From an uncultured Bacteroidales bacterium (lineage in GTDB: Bacteria; Bacteroidota; Bacteroidia; Bacteroidales; VadinHA17), in assembly GCA_937871625.1 (NCBI GenBank), contig CALMRD010000332.1, forward strand, positions 1-39,828: a DNA stretch of 39,828 nucleotides. Reading direction: 5' to 3'. The number at the start of each line of letters is the position of its first letter. Within the stretch, counting starts at the first letter, position 1. The position numbers and the translations under genes are program-made. Shown one piece after another: positions 7,723 through 14,959 of the stretch. The notes under the pieces are model-generated. The model made no database searches. It was not told the DNA's origin and saw nothing but the letters and a program-made list of their open reading frames with translations.

Positions 7723-8811
7723 CTATACATTAAACCGTATGTGCAGAATGTCTCCGTCATCAACCACATAATTTTTTCCTTCCACCGATAGTTTTCCGGC
7801 CTCGCGGCAGGCATGTTCCGACCGGAGTGCAATGAAGTCGGCATATTTCATCACCTCTGCCCTGATGAAACCCCGCTCCAGGTCGGAGTGTATCACCCCG
7901 GCAGCCTGCGGGGCGGTCATCCCCGAGGTAATGGTCCACGCCCTTATTTCCTTGGGACCGACGGTAAAGAAGGTCAACAGGTCAAGCATCTCGTAGGCGG
8001 CCCTGACAAGCTTGTTCACTCCCGGTTCGTCGAGCCCGGCATCACGAAGGAACTCCATCCTGTCAGCCGCCTCGCTCAGGTTGGCTATCTCCGCCTCCAG
8101 GGCACCGGCGATCACCAGCGGCACAGCTCCCCTGGCCGCGAGATACTCCCTGACGGCAGAGACATATTGGTTACCCTTAACGGCAGAGGCCTCATCAACG
8201 TTGCATACAAAAAGAACCGGCTTCACCGTCAGAAGGAAGATGTCATCGACATATCTCTTATCCTCAGGCCTGACCTCCAGGGAAGAGGCATTCCGGAAGC
8301 CCTCCAGGTGCTCCCTGTACCGGTTCAGAACCTCGATCCCGTGCCTGGCATCCTTATCGCCTGTTTTGGCGGCTCGCTCAAGGCGTTGAATCTTTTTTTC
8401 CACTGACTCCACATCCTTGACCTGCAGCTCGAACTCAACATTCTCAAGGTCCCTCACGGGATTGACAGAGCCATTGATGTGCGGCAGCCTGTCGTCATCA
8501 AAGCATCGCAGGACATGTATCAGGGCATCGGTGTTTCGTATCTCTCCCAGCAGCCTGGCACCGGAGCTGTCGCCCTGTCCCCTGGCCAGGCCCGGAATAT
8601 CTACAATATCCACCGTTGTGTGTACCACCCTCTCTGTTGGCTGCAGCTTCTCAAGCTCATAGAGCCTCTGGTCAGGTACCTGTATCACGCCAAGGTTCGC
8701 CTTTACACCTGTACCGTAGGTATCCGTCTCACCGCGGGTGTTGGATATGCAATTGAAGATCGTGGTTTTACCTACGCTCATAATTCCTATAATGCCGCAT
8801 TTCAATGCCAT
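7723..8811 (-). CDS. ychF: Redox-regulated ATPase YchF (Obg-family)
   Basis: This 362-residue protein has a P-loop (GIMSVGKTT, residues 9-17), DIPGLARG as the G3 motif, and NVDE in place of NKxD, the change that makes YchF prefer ATP to GTP. A coiled-coil insertion sits in the middle. The C-terminus is a TGS domain (FFTVGPKEIRAWTI to the end). YchF binds ribosomes and has been linked to stress and translation control. MS replaces the usual PN in the P-loop. The start is ATG 8809-8811, where the family sequence MALKCGIIG begins; the 18 codons upstream are not part of the family and overlap the promoter box. First gene of a minus-strand unit with the M14 peptidase. Confidence 0.95.
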   Translation of the reverse strand: MALKCGIIGIMSVGKTTIFNCISNTRGETDTYGTGVKANLGVIQVPDQRLYELEKLQPTERVVHTTVDIVDIPGLARGQGDSSGARLLGEIRNTDALIHVLRCFDDDRLPHINGSVNPVRDLENVEFELQVKDVESVEKKIQRLERAAKTGDKDARHGIEVLNRYREHLEGFRNASSLEVRPEDKRYVDDIFLLTVKPVLFVCNVDEASAVKGNQYVSAVREYLAARGAVPLVIAGALEAEIANLSEAADRMEFLRDAGLDEPGVNKLVRAAYEMLDLLTFFTVGPKEIRAWTITSGMTAPQAAGVIHSDLERGFIRAEVMKYADFIALRSEHACREAGKLSVEGKNYVVDDGDILHIRFNV

Positions 8812-8833
8812 TCCTGCTGATTTTTTGTTGCTG

Positions 8834-8841
8834 CAAAGGTA
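8834..8841 (-). promoter_or_regulatory. Candidate -7 promoter box for ychF
   Basis: TACCTTTG on the minus strand matches TAnnTTTG and lies 22 bp before the ychF ATG, implying a leader of about 15 nt. No clear upstream TTG element is seen at the expected spacing. Confidence 0.4.
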
Positions 8842-8965
8842 CCAAAAAGCTATAAGCAGGCACATGCCGCATCACCGGGGCCGATAGATTTTGCTATTTT
8901 TGACATCTGAGTTAAACCATTGTTGCTACAGTACGTCTTACTGTTAAACGGCTCCGGCCCTTGTA

Positions 8966-9508
8966 ATGTTACAGATCACCGAAGATGATATAAAGAAGAT
9001 CATCCAATCGGATGGCGAGAAGGCTTTCCGTATGATAGTCGACAAATACGGATCAAAGCTCTACTGGCATATCCGCCGCATAGTCATAACACATGACGAT
9101 GCCGATGATGTACTGCAGAACACCTTTCTCAATGCCTGGAGGAAAATAGGTTCATTCCGGTTCGAAAGCTCGCTTTACACCTGGCTCTACTCCATCGCCA
9201 CCAATGAGGCGCTGACCCTGCTCAGAAAGAGGGAGAAAGAGAGCAGCATACCGCTTGATGACCTTGAGTCCCTCCTGGGATGGTCAGCGGAAGGCAGCAG
9301 TTACTTTGATGGTGACGAGGCATCCGCCAGGTTGCAGAATGCGATCCTGAAGCTTCCGGATAAGCAGCGGGCAGTATTCAATATGAAATACTTCGACGAC
9401 ATGAGCTACGAGGATATGAGCGGAGTGACAGGCACCTCGGTGGGGGCATTGAAGGCATCATATCACCATGCCGTAAAAAAAATAGAGCAGTTTTTGCAGG
9501 ACGATTAA
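8966..9508 (+). CDS. RNA polymerase sigma factor, ECF subfamily
   Basis: This 180-residue protein has sigma region 2 at about 20-90 (DADDVLQNTFLNAWRKI, then TWLYSIATNEALTLLRKRE) and region 4 at about 125-178 (LPDKQRAVFNMKYFDDMSYEDM, then GTSVGALKASYHHAVKKI). There is no region 1 or 3, as expected for an ECF factor. It would direct RNA polymerase to a small regulon, usually envelope stress or transport functions. A putative anti-sigma gene and a secreted Spy/CpxP-like gene follow on the same strand, so the three probably form one regulatory cassette. The ATG at 8966 has no obvious ribosome-binding site. The divergent neighbour is ychF. Confidence 0.95.
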   Translation: MLQITEDDIKKIIQSDGEKAFRMIVDKYGSKLYWHIRRIVITHDDADDVLQNTFLNAWRKIGSFRFESSLYTWLYSIATNEALTLLRKREKESSIPLDDLESLLGWSAEGSSYFDGDEASARLQNAILKLPDKQRAVFNMKYFDDMSYEDMSGVTGTSVGALKASYHHAVKKIEQFLQDD

Positions 9509-9637
9509 ACCAACGAGGGCGGTTTGCGTCAAAGAAACGTTATGAAAGCCACAGGCAACCGATATACAGGATATTTATAAACAATACATTTGATCAAACA
9601 GGTTCCGGCCGAAGTTGAGAGAAAAAATCAAACAGTG

Positions 9638-10138
9638 ATGAAACTCAATGATGAGATAAAAAAGAGCAATCCCTTTAAGGTTCCGGAAGGCTACTTTGAG
9701 ACATTGACAGAGAGAACGATGTCAGCCATCAGCAGGAGCATGGAGGAGGAGAAGGGTGCCGGGGCAACGGAGGCGCCTGTCAGACGCCTGAATCTGAGGC
9801 CCTTCCTCGCCCTTGCTGCAGCCATCGTGGGCGTTGCCCTCGTGACCACCTTCATCGTGAGGCAGGTATCAGGCGGTCCTGAGAGGGGCAAAGAGGAGCT
9901 TAACGGCAGCCTGTTTGCTGATCTTGAGGCGGAGCAGTTCGAGATCTACATGCTGGAAGATGAGCTGATGGAGGCAGTTTACGAAGAGGCAGCGCAGGCA
10001 GCAGGGGATACCGGATCAGAAGGCACAATCCGGGAAGCGGGAGAGCAGGCAACTGAAGGAGAGATATCAACCGACGCTATTATCGATTACCTCCTGATGG
10101 AAGATGTTGACATTAATGATATATATGAACTTTTATAG
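9638..10138 (+). CDS. Putative anti-sigma factor, single-pass membrane protein
   Basis: This 166-residue protein has no catalytic motif that I recognise. It starts with a short charged segment including NPFKVPEGYFETLTERTM (11-28), a pattern common in small Bacteroidota proteins encoded next to ECF sigma genes. One transmembrane helix follows (about 54-76), then an acidic, Glu/Ala-rich tail ending DINDIYELL. No zinc-binding HxxxCxxC anti-sigma motif is present. The anti-sigma role is inferred from position and topology only. ATG 9638 is preferred over the TTG 48 nt upstream because the conserved segment begins just after it. It lies 129 bp after the sigma gene and 7 bp before the next gene. 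Confidence 0.7.
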   Translation: MKLNDEIKKSNPFKVPEGYFETLTERTMSAISRSMEEEKGAGATEAPVRRLNLRPFLALAAAIVGVALVTTFIVRQVSGGPERGKEELNGSLFADLEAEQFEIYMLEDELMEAVYEEAAQAAGDTGSEGTIREAGEQATEGEISTDAIIDYLLMEDVDINDIYELL

Positions 10139-10145
10139 GAACGTC

Positions 10146-10670
10146 ATGAAAAGAACCTTTTTCGCGGTAGTCATTGTTATGCTTGCCGCAATTACCGGAG
10201 CCAGCGCCCAGGGTCAGAGAATGGGTCAGGGTCAGGGTCTGGCTGACAATGAGAGGCTGACAGCCTACAAGATAGCCTTCTTCACCCAGCGTCTCGATCT
10301 GACACCTGCGGAGGCGGAGAAATTCTGGCCGCTGTACAACAAATTCTCCGACGATAAGAGCAGCCTGCAGGCTGAACGGCTGTCGCTGATGCGTAATGCA
10401 GCACAGAATGAGTCGAAGATGAGCGACGACGAGCTCTCAGCCACGGCTGACAGGCTGGTGCAGACATATGCTGACGAGGCCGCCCTGATATCCTCATTCA
10501 ACAGGGACCTGAAGAAGGTGCTGCCACCCCTGAAGGTAATAAAACTGTTCCAGATTGAAAACCAGTACAAGCAGCAGCTGCTCAGGGAGCTTAACCAGAG
10601 GAGGCAGGGACAGACAGGAGTGCAGCCTGGCAGGGGACGTTTCAACCAGACAGAGAGTCCCGACCTGTAG
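10146..10670 (+). CDS. Secreted Spy/CpxP-like protein, possible sensor partner of the ECF sigma factor
   Basis: This 174-residue protein has a clear signal peptide (1-20, ITGASA|QGQ). The mature part is almost all helical and charged. It includes AYKIAFFTQRLDLTPAEAEKF (about 39-59), where an LTPAEA-type helix cap resembles the LTxxQ motifs of Spy/CpxP/CnrX-like periplasmic chaperones and sensors. Similar proteins beside ECF factors in flavobacteria are often labelled sensors of ECF-type sigma factor. The tail is Gln/Arg-rich. ATG 10146 is chosen because the signal peptide starts there; the longer frame overlaps the preceding gene. It probably acts in the periplasm with the anti-sigma protein. 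Confidence 0.75.
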   Translation: MKRTFFAVVIVMLAAITGASAQGQRMGQGQGLADNERLTAYKIAFFTQRLDLTPAEAEKFWPLYNKFSDDKSSLQAERLSLMRNAAQNESKMSDDELSATADRLVQTYADEAALISSFNRDLKKVLPPLKVIKLFQIENQYKQQLLRELNQRRQGQTGVQPGRGRFNQTESPDL

Positions 10671-10671
10671 C

Positions 10672-10685
10672 CCTCATTATTGAGG
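10672..10685. terminator. Short hairpin between convergent genes
   Basis: CCTCA and TGAGG form a perfect 5-bp stem with a 4-nt loop in the 25-bp gap between the convergent Spy-like gene and hisS. There is no T-run on either side, so it is at best a weak shared terminator. Confidence 0.3.
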
Positions 10686-10695
10686 CAGGAAGATC

Positions 10696-12072
10696 TCAGC
10701 GATTCTTCGCTTCCCTGATAAATTCCGGGAGAGCGGACAGCGAAACGGTTGTCTGTTCTCCCGTTTTCATATTGCGGACCGTAGCCTGAGAGGCTTTTAT
10801 CTCCTCGCTGCCGGCTATGATCACCAGGGGTATATGCTGTGTGTCAGCATAGCTGAACTGCTTCTTCAGCCTGACAGCATCGGGGAAAAGCTCTGTGGCT
10901 ACACCTGCCCCGCGCAATGCCGCGGCAATTTTTATCAGCTCCGGAAGCTCTTCACCTCCGAAGTTGATTACCAGTACCGATGTTGATGAGCCAGTCTGCT
11001 CAGGGAAGAGGCCCAGATTGAGCATCACATCATATATCCTGTCAGCACCGAATGACACTCCCACGCCTGAGACGCCCGGCAGCCCGAAGATACCCGTAAG
11101 GTCATCATAACGTCCGCCGCCACAGATGCTGCCGATGGCCATATCGGCTGCCTTGACCTCTATTATAGTCCCGGTGTAATAGTTCAGCCCGCGCGCCAGG
11201 GAGAGATCGAATACCACCTTTGCCTGCGACGGCTCCATATCGAGATAGGAGAAGAGCTCCTCCATCTCGGAGATTCCCTTTTCGCCTTCAGGTGATGCTG
11301 CTATCTCACGCTTCAGCCCGGCTATTTTCTCTGCCGCTGACCCCCTGAGGCTGAGGAAAGGGGTCAGCCGTCTGATCACCTCAGGCGTGATGCCCCGCTG
11401 CAGCAACTCCTGCCGGACACCCTCACTGCCTATCTTCTCAAGCTTGTCAATGGCAACCGTAATGTCGGTGATCCTGTCACCTGCCCCGGCTGTAGCTGCT
11501 ATGCCGGCAAGTATCTTGCGGTTGTTGACATTTATGATAACATTGATATTCAGTTCACTGAAGACGCGATCAATGATCCTTATCAGCTCAAACTCATTGA
11601 GCAGGGAGTTGCTTCCAATGACGTCCACGTCGCACTGGAAGAACTCCCGGTAGCGTCCCTTCTGGGGTTTGTCTGCCCTCCAGACTGGCTGTATCTGGTA
11701 TCTCCTGAAGGGGAAGGTGATCTCATCACGGTGCTGAACCACATAGCGTGCAAAAGGAACGGTGAGGTCATACCTGAGGCCCTTTTCACTTATATTCTGT
11801 GTGACGGCGGCAATATCAGCAGATGAGAGCGCTGACAGAGGCACATCAGCCAGGAAATTGCCCGAATTGAGTATCCTGAATATGAGCCTGTCACCCTCCT
11901 CACCGTATTTGCCCAGGAGCGTAGTCAGGTTCTCCATGGCCGGCGTCTCGAGCGGCAGGTAGCCGTAGAGGGAGAAGGTCCTGCGGATGGTATCAAAGAT
12001 GTAATTGCGGCGGAGCATCTCCACCGGGGAGAAGTCGCGTGTTCCCCTTGGTACGGACGGTTTCTGGGCCAT
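10696..12072 (-). CDS. hisS: Histidyl-tRNA synthetase
   Basis: This 458-residue class II synthetase charges tRNA-His. Near the N-terminus PRGTRDFSP begins the catalytic core with motif 1. Motif 2 is seen as YQIQPVWRADKPQKGRYREF, followed by FFQCDVDVIG. The histidine-binding GLNYYTGTIIEV and motif 3 region GGGRYDDLTG follow, and the C-terminal anticodon-binding domain covers about 365-458. The start is ATG 12070-12072 (MAQKPSVPRGTRDF); 30 extra upstream codons in frame are not part of the family. It is convergent with the ECF cassette. Confidence 0.97.
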   Translation of the reverse strand: MAQKPSVPRGTRDFSPVEMLRRNYIFDTIRRTFSLYGYLPLETPAMENLTTLLGKYGEEGDRLIFRILNSGNFLADVPLSALSSADIAAVTQNISEKGLRYDLTVPFARYVVQHRDEITFPFRRYQIQPVWRADKPQKGRYREFFQCDVDVIGSNSLLNEFELIRIIDRVFSELNINVIINVNNRKILAGIAATAGAGDRITDITVAIDKLEKIGSEGVRQELLQRGITPEVIRRLTPFLSLRGSAAEKIAGLKREIAASPEGEKGISEMEELFSYLDMEPSQAKVVFDLSLARGLNYYTGTIIEVKAADMAIGSICGGGRYDDLTGIFGLPGVSGVGVSFGADRIYDVMLNLGLFPEQTGSSTSVLVINFGGEELPELIKIAAALRGAGVATELFPDAVRLKKQFSYADTQHIPLVIIAGSEEIKASQATVRNMKTGEQTTVSLSALPEFIREAKNR

Positions 12073-12090
12073 GTCGGATCTATTTCCCGA

Positions 12091-12098
12091 CAAAAATA
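12091..12098 (-). promoter_or_regulatory. Candidate -7 promoter box for hisS
   Basis: TATTTTTG on the minus strand matches TAnnTTTG, 18 bp before the hisS ATG. No good TTG partner is visible upstream. Confidence 0.4.
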
Positions 12099-12117
12099 GA
12101 AAAAGGTGTGAAGGATA

Positions 12118-12150
12118 GGAAATGATTCTTCGGATCATTTCCCCGCGGGG
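12118..12150. repeat. Stem-loop and adjacent GC palindrome upstream of hisS
   Basis: GGAAATGAT (12118-12126) and ATCATTTCC (12134-12142) form a perfect 9-bp inverted repeat around a 7-nt loop; the plus-strand loop contains CTTCGG. It runs straight into the self-complementary decamer CCCCGCGGGG (12141-12150). There is no adjoining T-run. It sits between the DUF4870 gene and hisS and could be a processing or termination element for the upstream minus-strand transcript. Confidence 0.45.
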
Positions 12151-12166
12151 GGCAGTCTTCACTCTG

Positions 12167-12201
12167 CAGTCGGCAGTCGGCAGTCGACAGTCGGCAGTTG
12201 A
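12167..12201. repeat. Tandem heptamer repeat (CAGTCGG-type)
   Basis: Five consecutive 7-bp units are seen: CAGTCGG, CAGTCGG, CAGTCGA, CAGTCGG, CAGTTGA. The tract is non-coding, in the 248-bp gap between hisS and the DUF4870 gene. Similar CAGTCGG strings are scattered in intergenic DNA of Bacteroidota; their function is unknown. Confidence 0.7.
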
Positions 12202-12320
12202 GACTCAGACTAAACAGGAGGAGGCTCAATCCCGCACACGAACCTCTCCCGGGGAAGAGGGGAGTGTCGGGAAGGCAGAAATGTGCCGGGCTGCAGGGCA
12301 GCCCGTCTGCTGAGTATAAT

Positions 12321-12677
12321 CTACTGTATGAAAGGAATGGAGAGCGGGTACTTATAGACTTCTCCCTTTGCAGCCCTGATACTGGCAATGATAATGCAGA
12401 TGAACTCCAGCACCACGAGAGCCAGCAGTATGGGTATACCCACTATGATAATGCAGAGAGGTATAGCCAGCACGGTATAGAGAAGCATTGATATCTGAAA
12501 GTTGAGCGACGACTTTCCGTTGGCGTTGACCCATTCAGATTCATCCTTGCGGGAGATCCAGCAGATGATCGGGCCGATAATCCCGCCGAAGGGAAAGAAG
12601 TAGCCGGCAAATGCTGACAGGTGGCAAAACATTGCCCAGTCACGTTCCGATTGTGTGTATGTTTTTATCTCTTCCAT
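12321..12677 (-). CDS. DUF4870 domain-containing membrane protein
   Basis: This 118-residue protein starts with a charged segment (TYTQSERDWAMFCHLSAFAG), then has three hydrophobic helices (about 22-42, 60-80 and 83-105) separated by WISRKDESEWVNANGK. The pattern of a short soluble start, a W(x)nHLSA segment and three to four membrane helices is that of the DUF4870/Tic20-like family, whose function is unknown. The protein is expected in the inner membrane. It lies between hisS and a secreted protein gene on the same strand, separated by 248 and 65 bp, so it may be transcribed alone. Confidence 0.8.
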   Translation of the reverse strand: MEEIKTYTQSERDWAMFCHLSAFAGYFFPFGGIIGPIICWISRKDESEWVNANGKSSLNFQISMLLYTVLAIPLCIIIVGIPILLALVVLEFICIIIASIRAAKGEVYKYPLSIPFIQ

Positions 12678-12742
12678 CTGGCTTTTTTTTTAAAGACGGT
12701 GACTCACACCAAATGATGCATATTTATGTTTCAAAAACAACC

Positions 12743-13486
12743 CTATCTGCCGGAGGGGAGCATGGCGGGATTTCTCTCATTGAACTTCCTCAGGTAGACA
12801 AACATCATCTTCTTCTGATTCTTGTTGCGCATTGACACGAACTCCTCATAGAGCTCGGCGTCACGCATGAGCAGTGCTTCAAGATTCTGCAGGTCGTATT
12901 CATATACCTTACCGGTCTCGAAGTCTATCATATACATCTCGAGGTCTGTCCTGGTGGTATTCCGGTTGTAGGGATATCCGTACCCGTATGGGTCATAGTA
13001 GCTGCGGTAGGGACTGTAGTAGTACGGCGAGTAGTATGACCTGTAGGGCGAGTAGTAGGGGTCGTAGTAATTATACGGGTAGTTTCCCGGTGAGGTGGTA
13101 GTCACATCGGCCACAAAGTGGATGATTGAGCCGAAGAAGGTAATGCGGTTGTATGCGCCCTGTACCCTGACGTAGAGGACTCCGTTACGGGCAAAGCCCC
13201 ATATCTCATCCTGCTCTATCTCCTGCCTGATACCCATATTGTCATAGAAATATATCTTTTCCGAGGCAAGTACCTGGTCAAAGAAGTCCTTGTCATTGTA
13301 ATCAACAGAGGTGAAGAGTTTTGCCTTGGGAATAGGGTTGTTGGTCTTGACCTGGTCGAAGTTCAGGTAGATGCCGTCCCTGAAGTTGAAGTCGGGCGTA
13401 TATGCAACAAGAGTATCCCTCTCCTGTGCCCATGCAATGCCTGTGGCAATAAGTACGGCAATCAGTGTCATCATGCTCCTTTTCAT
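12743..13486 (-). CDS. Secreted protein with a tyrosine/proline-rich segment, function unknown
   Basis: This 247-residue protein has a signal peptide (1-20, GIAWA|QER). Residues 21-130 contain the GIYLNFDQVKTNNPIP and EIWGFARNGVLYVRVQG segments, a pattern I associate with uncharacterised Bacteroidota secreted proteins. Residues 136-173 form a low-complexity insert made of repeated YYSPYRS/YYDPYG units. The C-terminal 70 residues are charged, helical and free of lipobox or sorting signal. I do not recognise a function. ATG 13486 is chosen because the signal peptide starts there; the longer frame runs through a promoter box at 13529-13536. Divergent from the hybrid kinase gene. Confidence 0.75.
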   Translation of the reverse strand: MKRSMMTLIAVLIATGIAWAQERDTLVAYTPDFNFRDGIYLNFDQVKTNNPIPKAKLFTSVDYNDKDFFDQVLASEKIYFYDNMGIRQEIEQDEIWGFARNGVLYVRVQGAYNRITFFGSIIHFVADVTTTSPGNYPYNYYDPYYSPYRSYYSPYYYSPYRSYYDPYGYGYPYNRNTTRTDLEMYMIDFETGKVYEYDLQNLEALLMRDAELYEEFVSMRNKNQKKMMFVYLRKFNERNPAMLPSGR

Positions 13487-13528
13487 CACACTCTTTTCAG
13501 ATTCTACCTCAAAAATTGTACCGTAAGG

Positions 13529-13560
13529 CAAAAATAATCTTTTATGGATACTGAGAGCAA
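13529..13560 (-). promoter_or_regulatory. Candidate promoter of the Tyr/Pro-rich secreted protein gene
   Basis: TTG (13558-13560) and TATTTTTG (13529-13536) on the minus strand are 21 bp apart, fitting TTG-N17-23-TAnnTTTG. The box lies inside the longest open frame, which supports the ATG at 13486 as the true start. Confidence 0.5.
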
Positions 13561-13589
13561 CCCCGGCTTTATCTTTATATAAATTCATG

Positions 13590-13597
13590 TATATTTG
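13590..13597 (+). promoter_or_regulatory. Candidate -7 promoter box for the hybrid kinase gene
   Basis: TATATTTG on the plus strand, with a weak TTTA 18 bp upstream (13568-13571), is oriented towards the hybrid kinase. If used, transcription would begin near 13604, downstream of the GTG at 13599, which argues for the ATG at 13626 as the start codon. It is back to back with the minus-strand promoter at 13529-13560. Confidence 0.4.
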
Positions 13598-13625
13598 AGT
13601 GTCATATCCCTACTGTGCCCGCAAT

Positions 13626-14957
13626 ATGCCAAAAGTAACAAAACCTGTTTCGGTTACGCATTCAGAACTGATGACGCGAAGGACGAGGGACAGGATACTT
13701 CTTCCTGTTGCTGCTGCCCTGCTGCTGGTGATCATAGCCCTCTCCACGGCCATTGCGGGGCTGGTATGGGTGCCCATGGCAGCCGGCATTCTCGCCGTAG
13801 TGCCCCTGGCACTCTCTGTTCACGAGATACGGCAACTGATAGGCGACAGCAGGTCGATCATAAATGAGATGTCATCGATAGCCGAGAGGAACGAGGATGT
13901 CATCAATTCATTCTCCCACAAGATAAGAGAGCCGCTGAACAACCTGGTACTGCTTGGCAGTATGCTGAAGGAGACAGCCGCCTCCGCCAGGCAACAGGAG
14001 CTGGTTGAGACCTTTGTTGCCTCCACCGGTACCATGGTGGATGTTGTCAATGACCTGACCATGGAGACGGCAGGCAACATCACCTTTGAAAGGAAGGGTG
14101 ACATCCGCTTCAGGCTGGGACCGATAATACATGACACCATCGGGCTGATGAAGCTTAACAGGAGCCATGACCAGAGCCTCATTCTGTATGATGACAAGGG
14201 TGAGGGAGAGACGGAGTACAACGGGGATCCCATTATTCTCAAGCAGATACTGATAGACCTTCTCAGTGCTGCCATCTCCGGCTCATCGGGAAAGGTCACG
14301 GTAAAGATACAGGCCAGGGAGGCGGGTGAGCGTGACAGCATGCAGAAGGTTGAGTTCACCCTGTCAACAAATAACCCGGTAGTTTTCATCCCTGAAGGAC
14401 GCCAGCAATTGCCTCTCTCCGGGAGGCTCATCAGCAACGCAGGAGGCAGCTGGAAAGAGACCACCGCCGGCTCCGGCTCCTATTTCGTCTTCTATGTCAA
14501 CCTGCGCAGGGCGGATAAGGTGGAGCATCCTGCAGCCGCCAGCGCACTTATGCAGGGACTGTCAGGGGTGAGGGAGAGGAAGGATCTGAAAGAGCTCTCC
14601 ATCCTTCTTGTGGAGGACAATCCCATCAACCTGCGCATCACCCAGCTGATGCTCGAGCCCCTGGTCAAACGCATAGAGACAGCCCGTAACGGCAAGGAGG
14701 CCCTTGACATGTTCGGCACCTCGAAATATGACCTCATACTGATGGATGTGCAGATGCCGGTAATGAACGGGCTGGTGGCTGCCGACAAGATCAGGGGTCT
14801 GGAGATGAGCACCCGGATGCACGTCCCCATCATTGCCATCACCGCCAATGCTATGCTGGGCGACAGGGAGCAGTGCCTGGCAGTGGGCATGGATGATTAT
14901 ATCAGCAAGCCGATAGACCCCGAGCTGCTCATTGAGAAGATCACCGCCCTCGTCTGA
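13626..14957 (+). CDS. Membrane histidine-kinase-like protein fused to a receiver domain
   Basis: This 443-residue protein has two membrane helices (about 24-46 and 47-65), a DHp helix with His98 (SFSHKIREPLN), a HATPase-like domain (about 160-293) and a C-terminal receiver (about 325-443). The receiver looks intact: VEDN (329-332), phospho-acceptor Asp374 in LMDVQMP, and Lys428 in SKPI. The ATPase part is degenerate. The N-box is LIDLLSAAI, with Ala215 where the essential Asn is expected, and no DxGxG box can be found. It may therefore not phosphorylate itself and could be a scaffold or phosphorelay target. The start is uncertain: GTG 13599, ATG 13626 and ATG 13671 are all in frame. Its stop codon lies 2 bp from that of the convergent phosphatase gene. 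Confidence 0.85.
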   Translation: MPKVTKPVSVTHSELMTRRTRDRILLPVAAALLLVIIALSTAIAGLVWVPMAAGILAVVPLALSVHEIRQLIGDSRSIINEMSSIAERNEDVINSFSHKIREPLNNLVLLGSMLKETAASARQQELVETFVASTGTMVDVVNDLTMETAGNITFERKGDIRFRLGPIIHDTIGLMKLNRSHDQSLILYDDKGEGETEYNGDPIILKQILIDLLSAAISGSSGKVTVKIQAREAGERDSMQKVEFTLSTNNPVVFIPEGRQQLPLSGRLISNAGGSWKETTAGSGSYFVFYVNLRRADKVEHPAAASALMQGLSGVRERKDLKELSILLVEDNPINLRITQLMLEPLVKRIETARNGKEALDMFGTSKYDLILMDVQMPVMNGLVAADKIRGLEMSTRMHVPIIAITANAMLGDREQCLAVGMDDYISKPIDPELLIEKITALV

Positions 14958-14959
14958 GC

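Noticed and set aside
7813..8406. 197-codon plus-strand frame opposite ychF
   Set aside because: Antisense shadow; the ychF sequence on the other strand explains the absence of stop codons.
12968..13081. Tandem DNA repeat as a CRISPR or mobile element
   Set aside because: The repeats encode in-frame Tyr/Pro units of a secreted protein and have no spacer structure.
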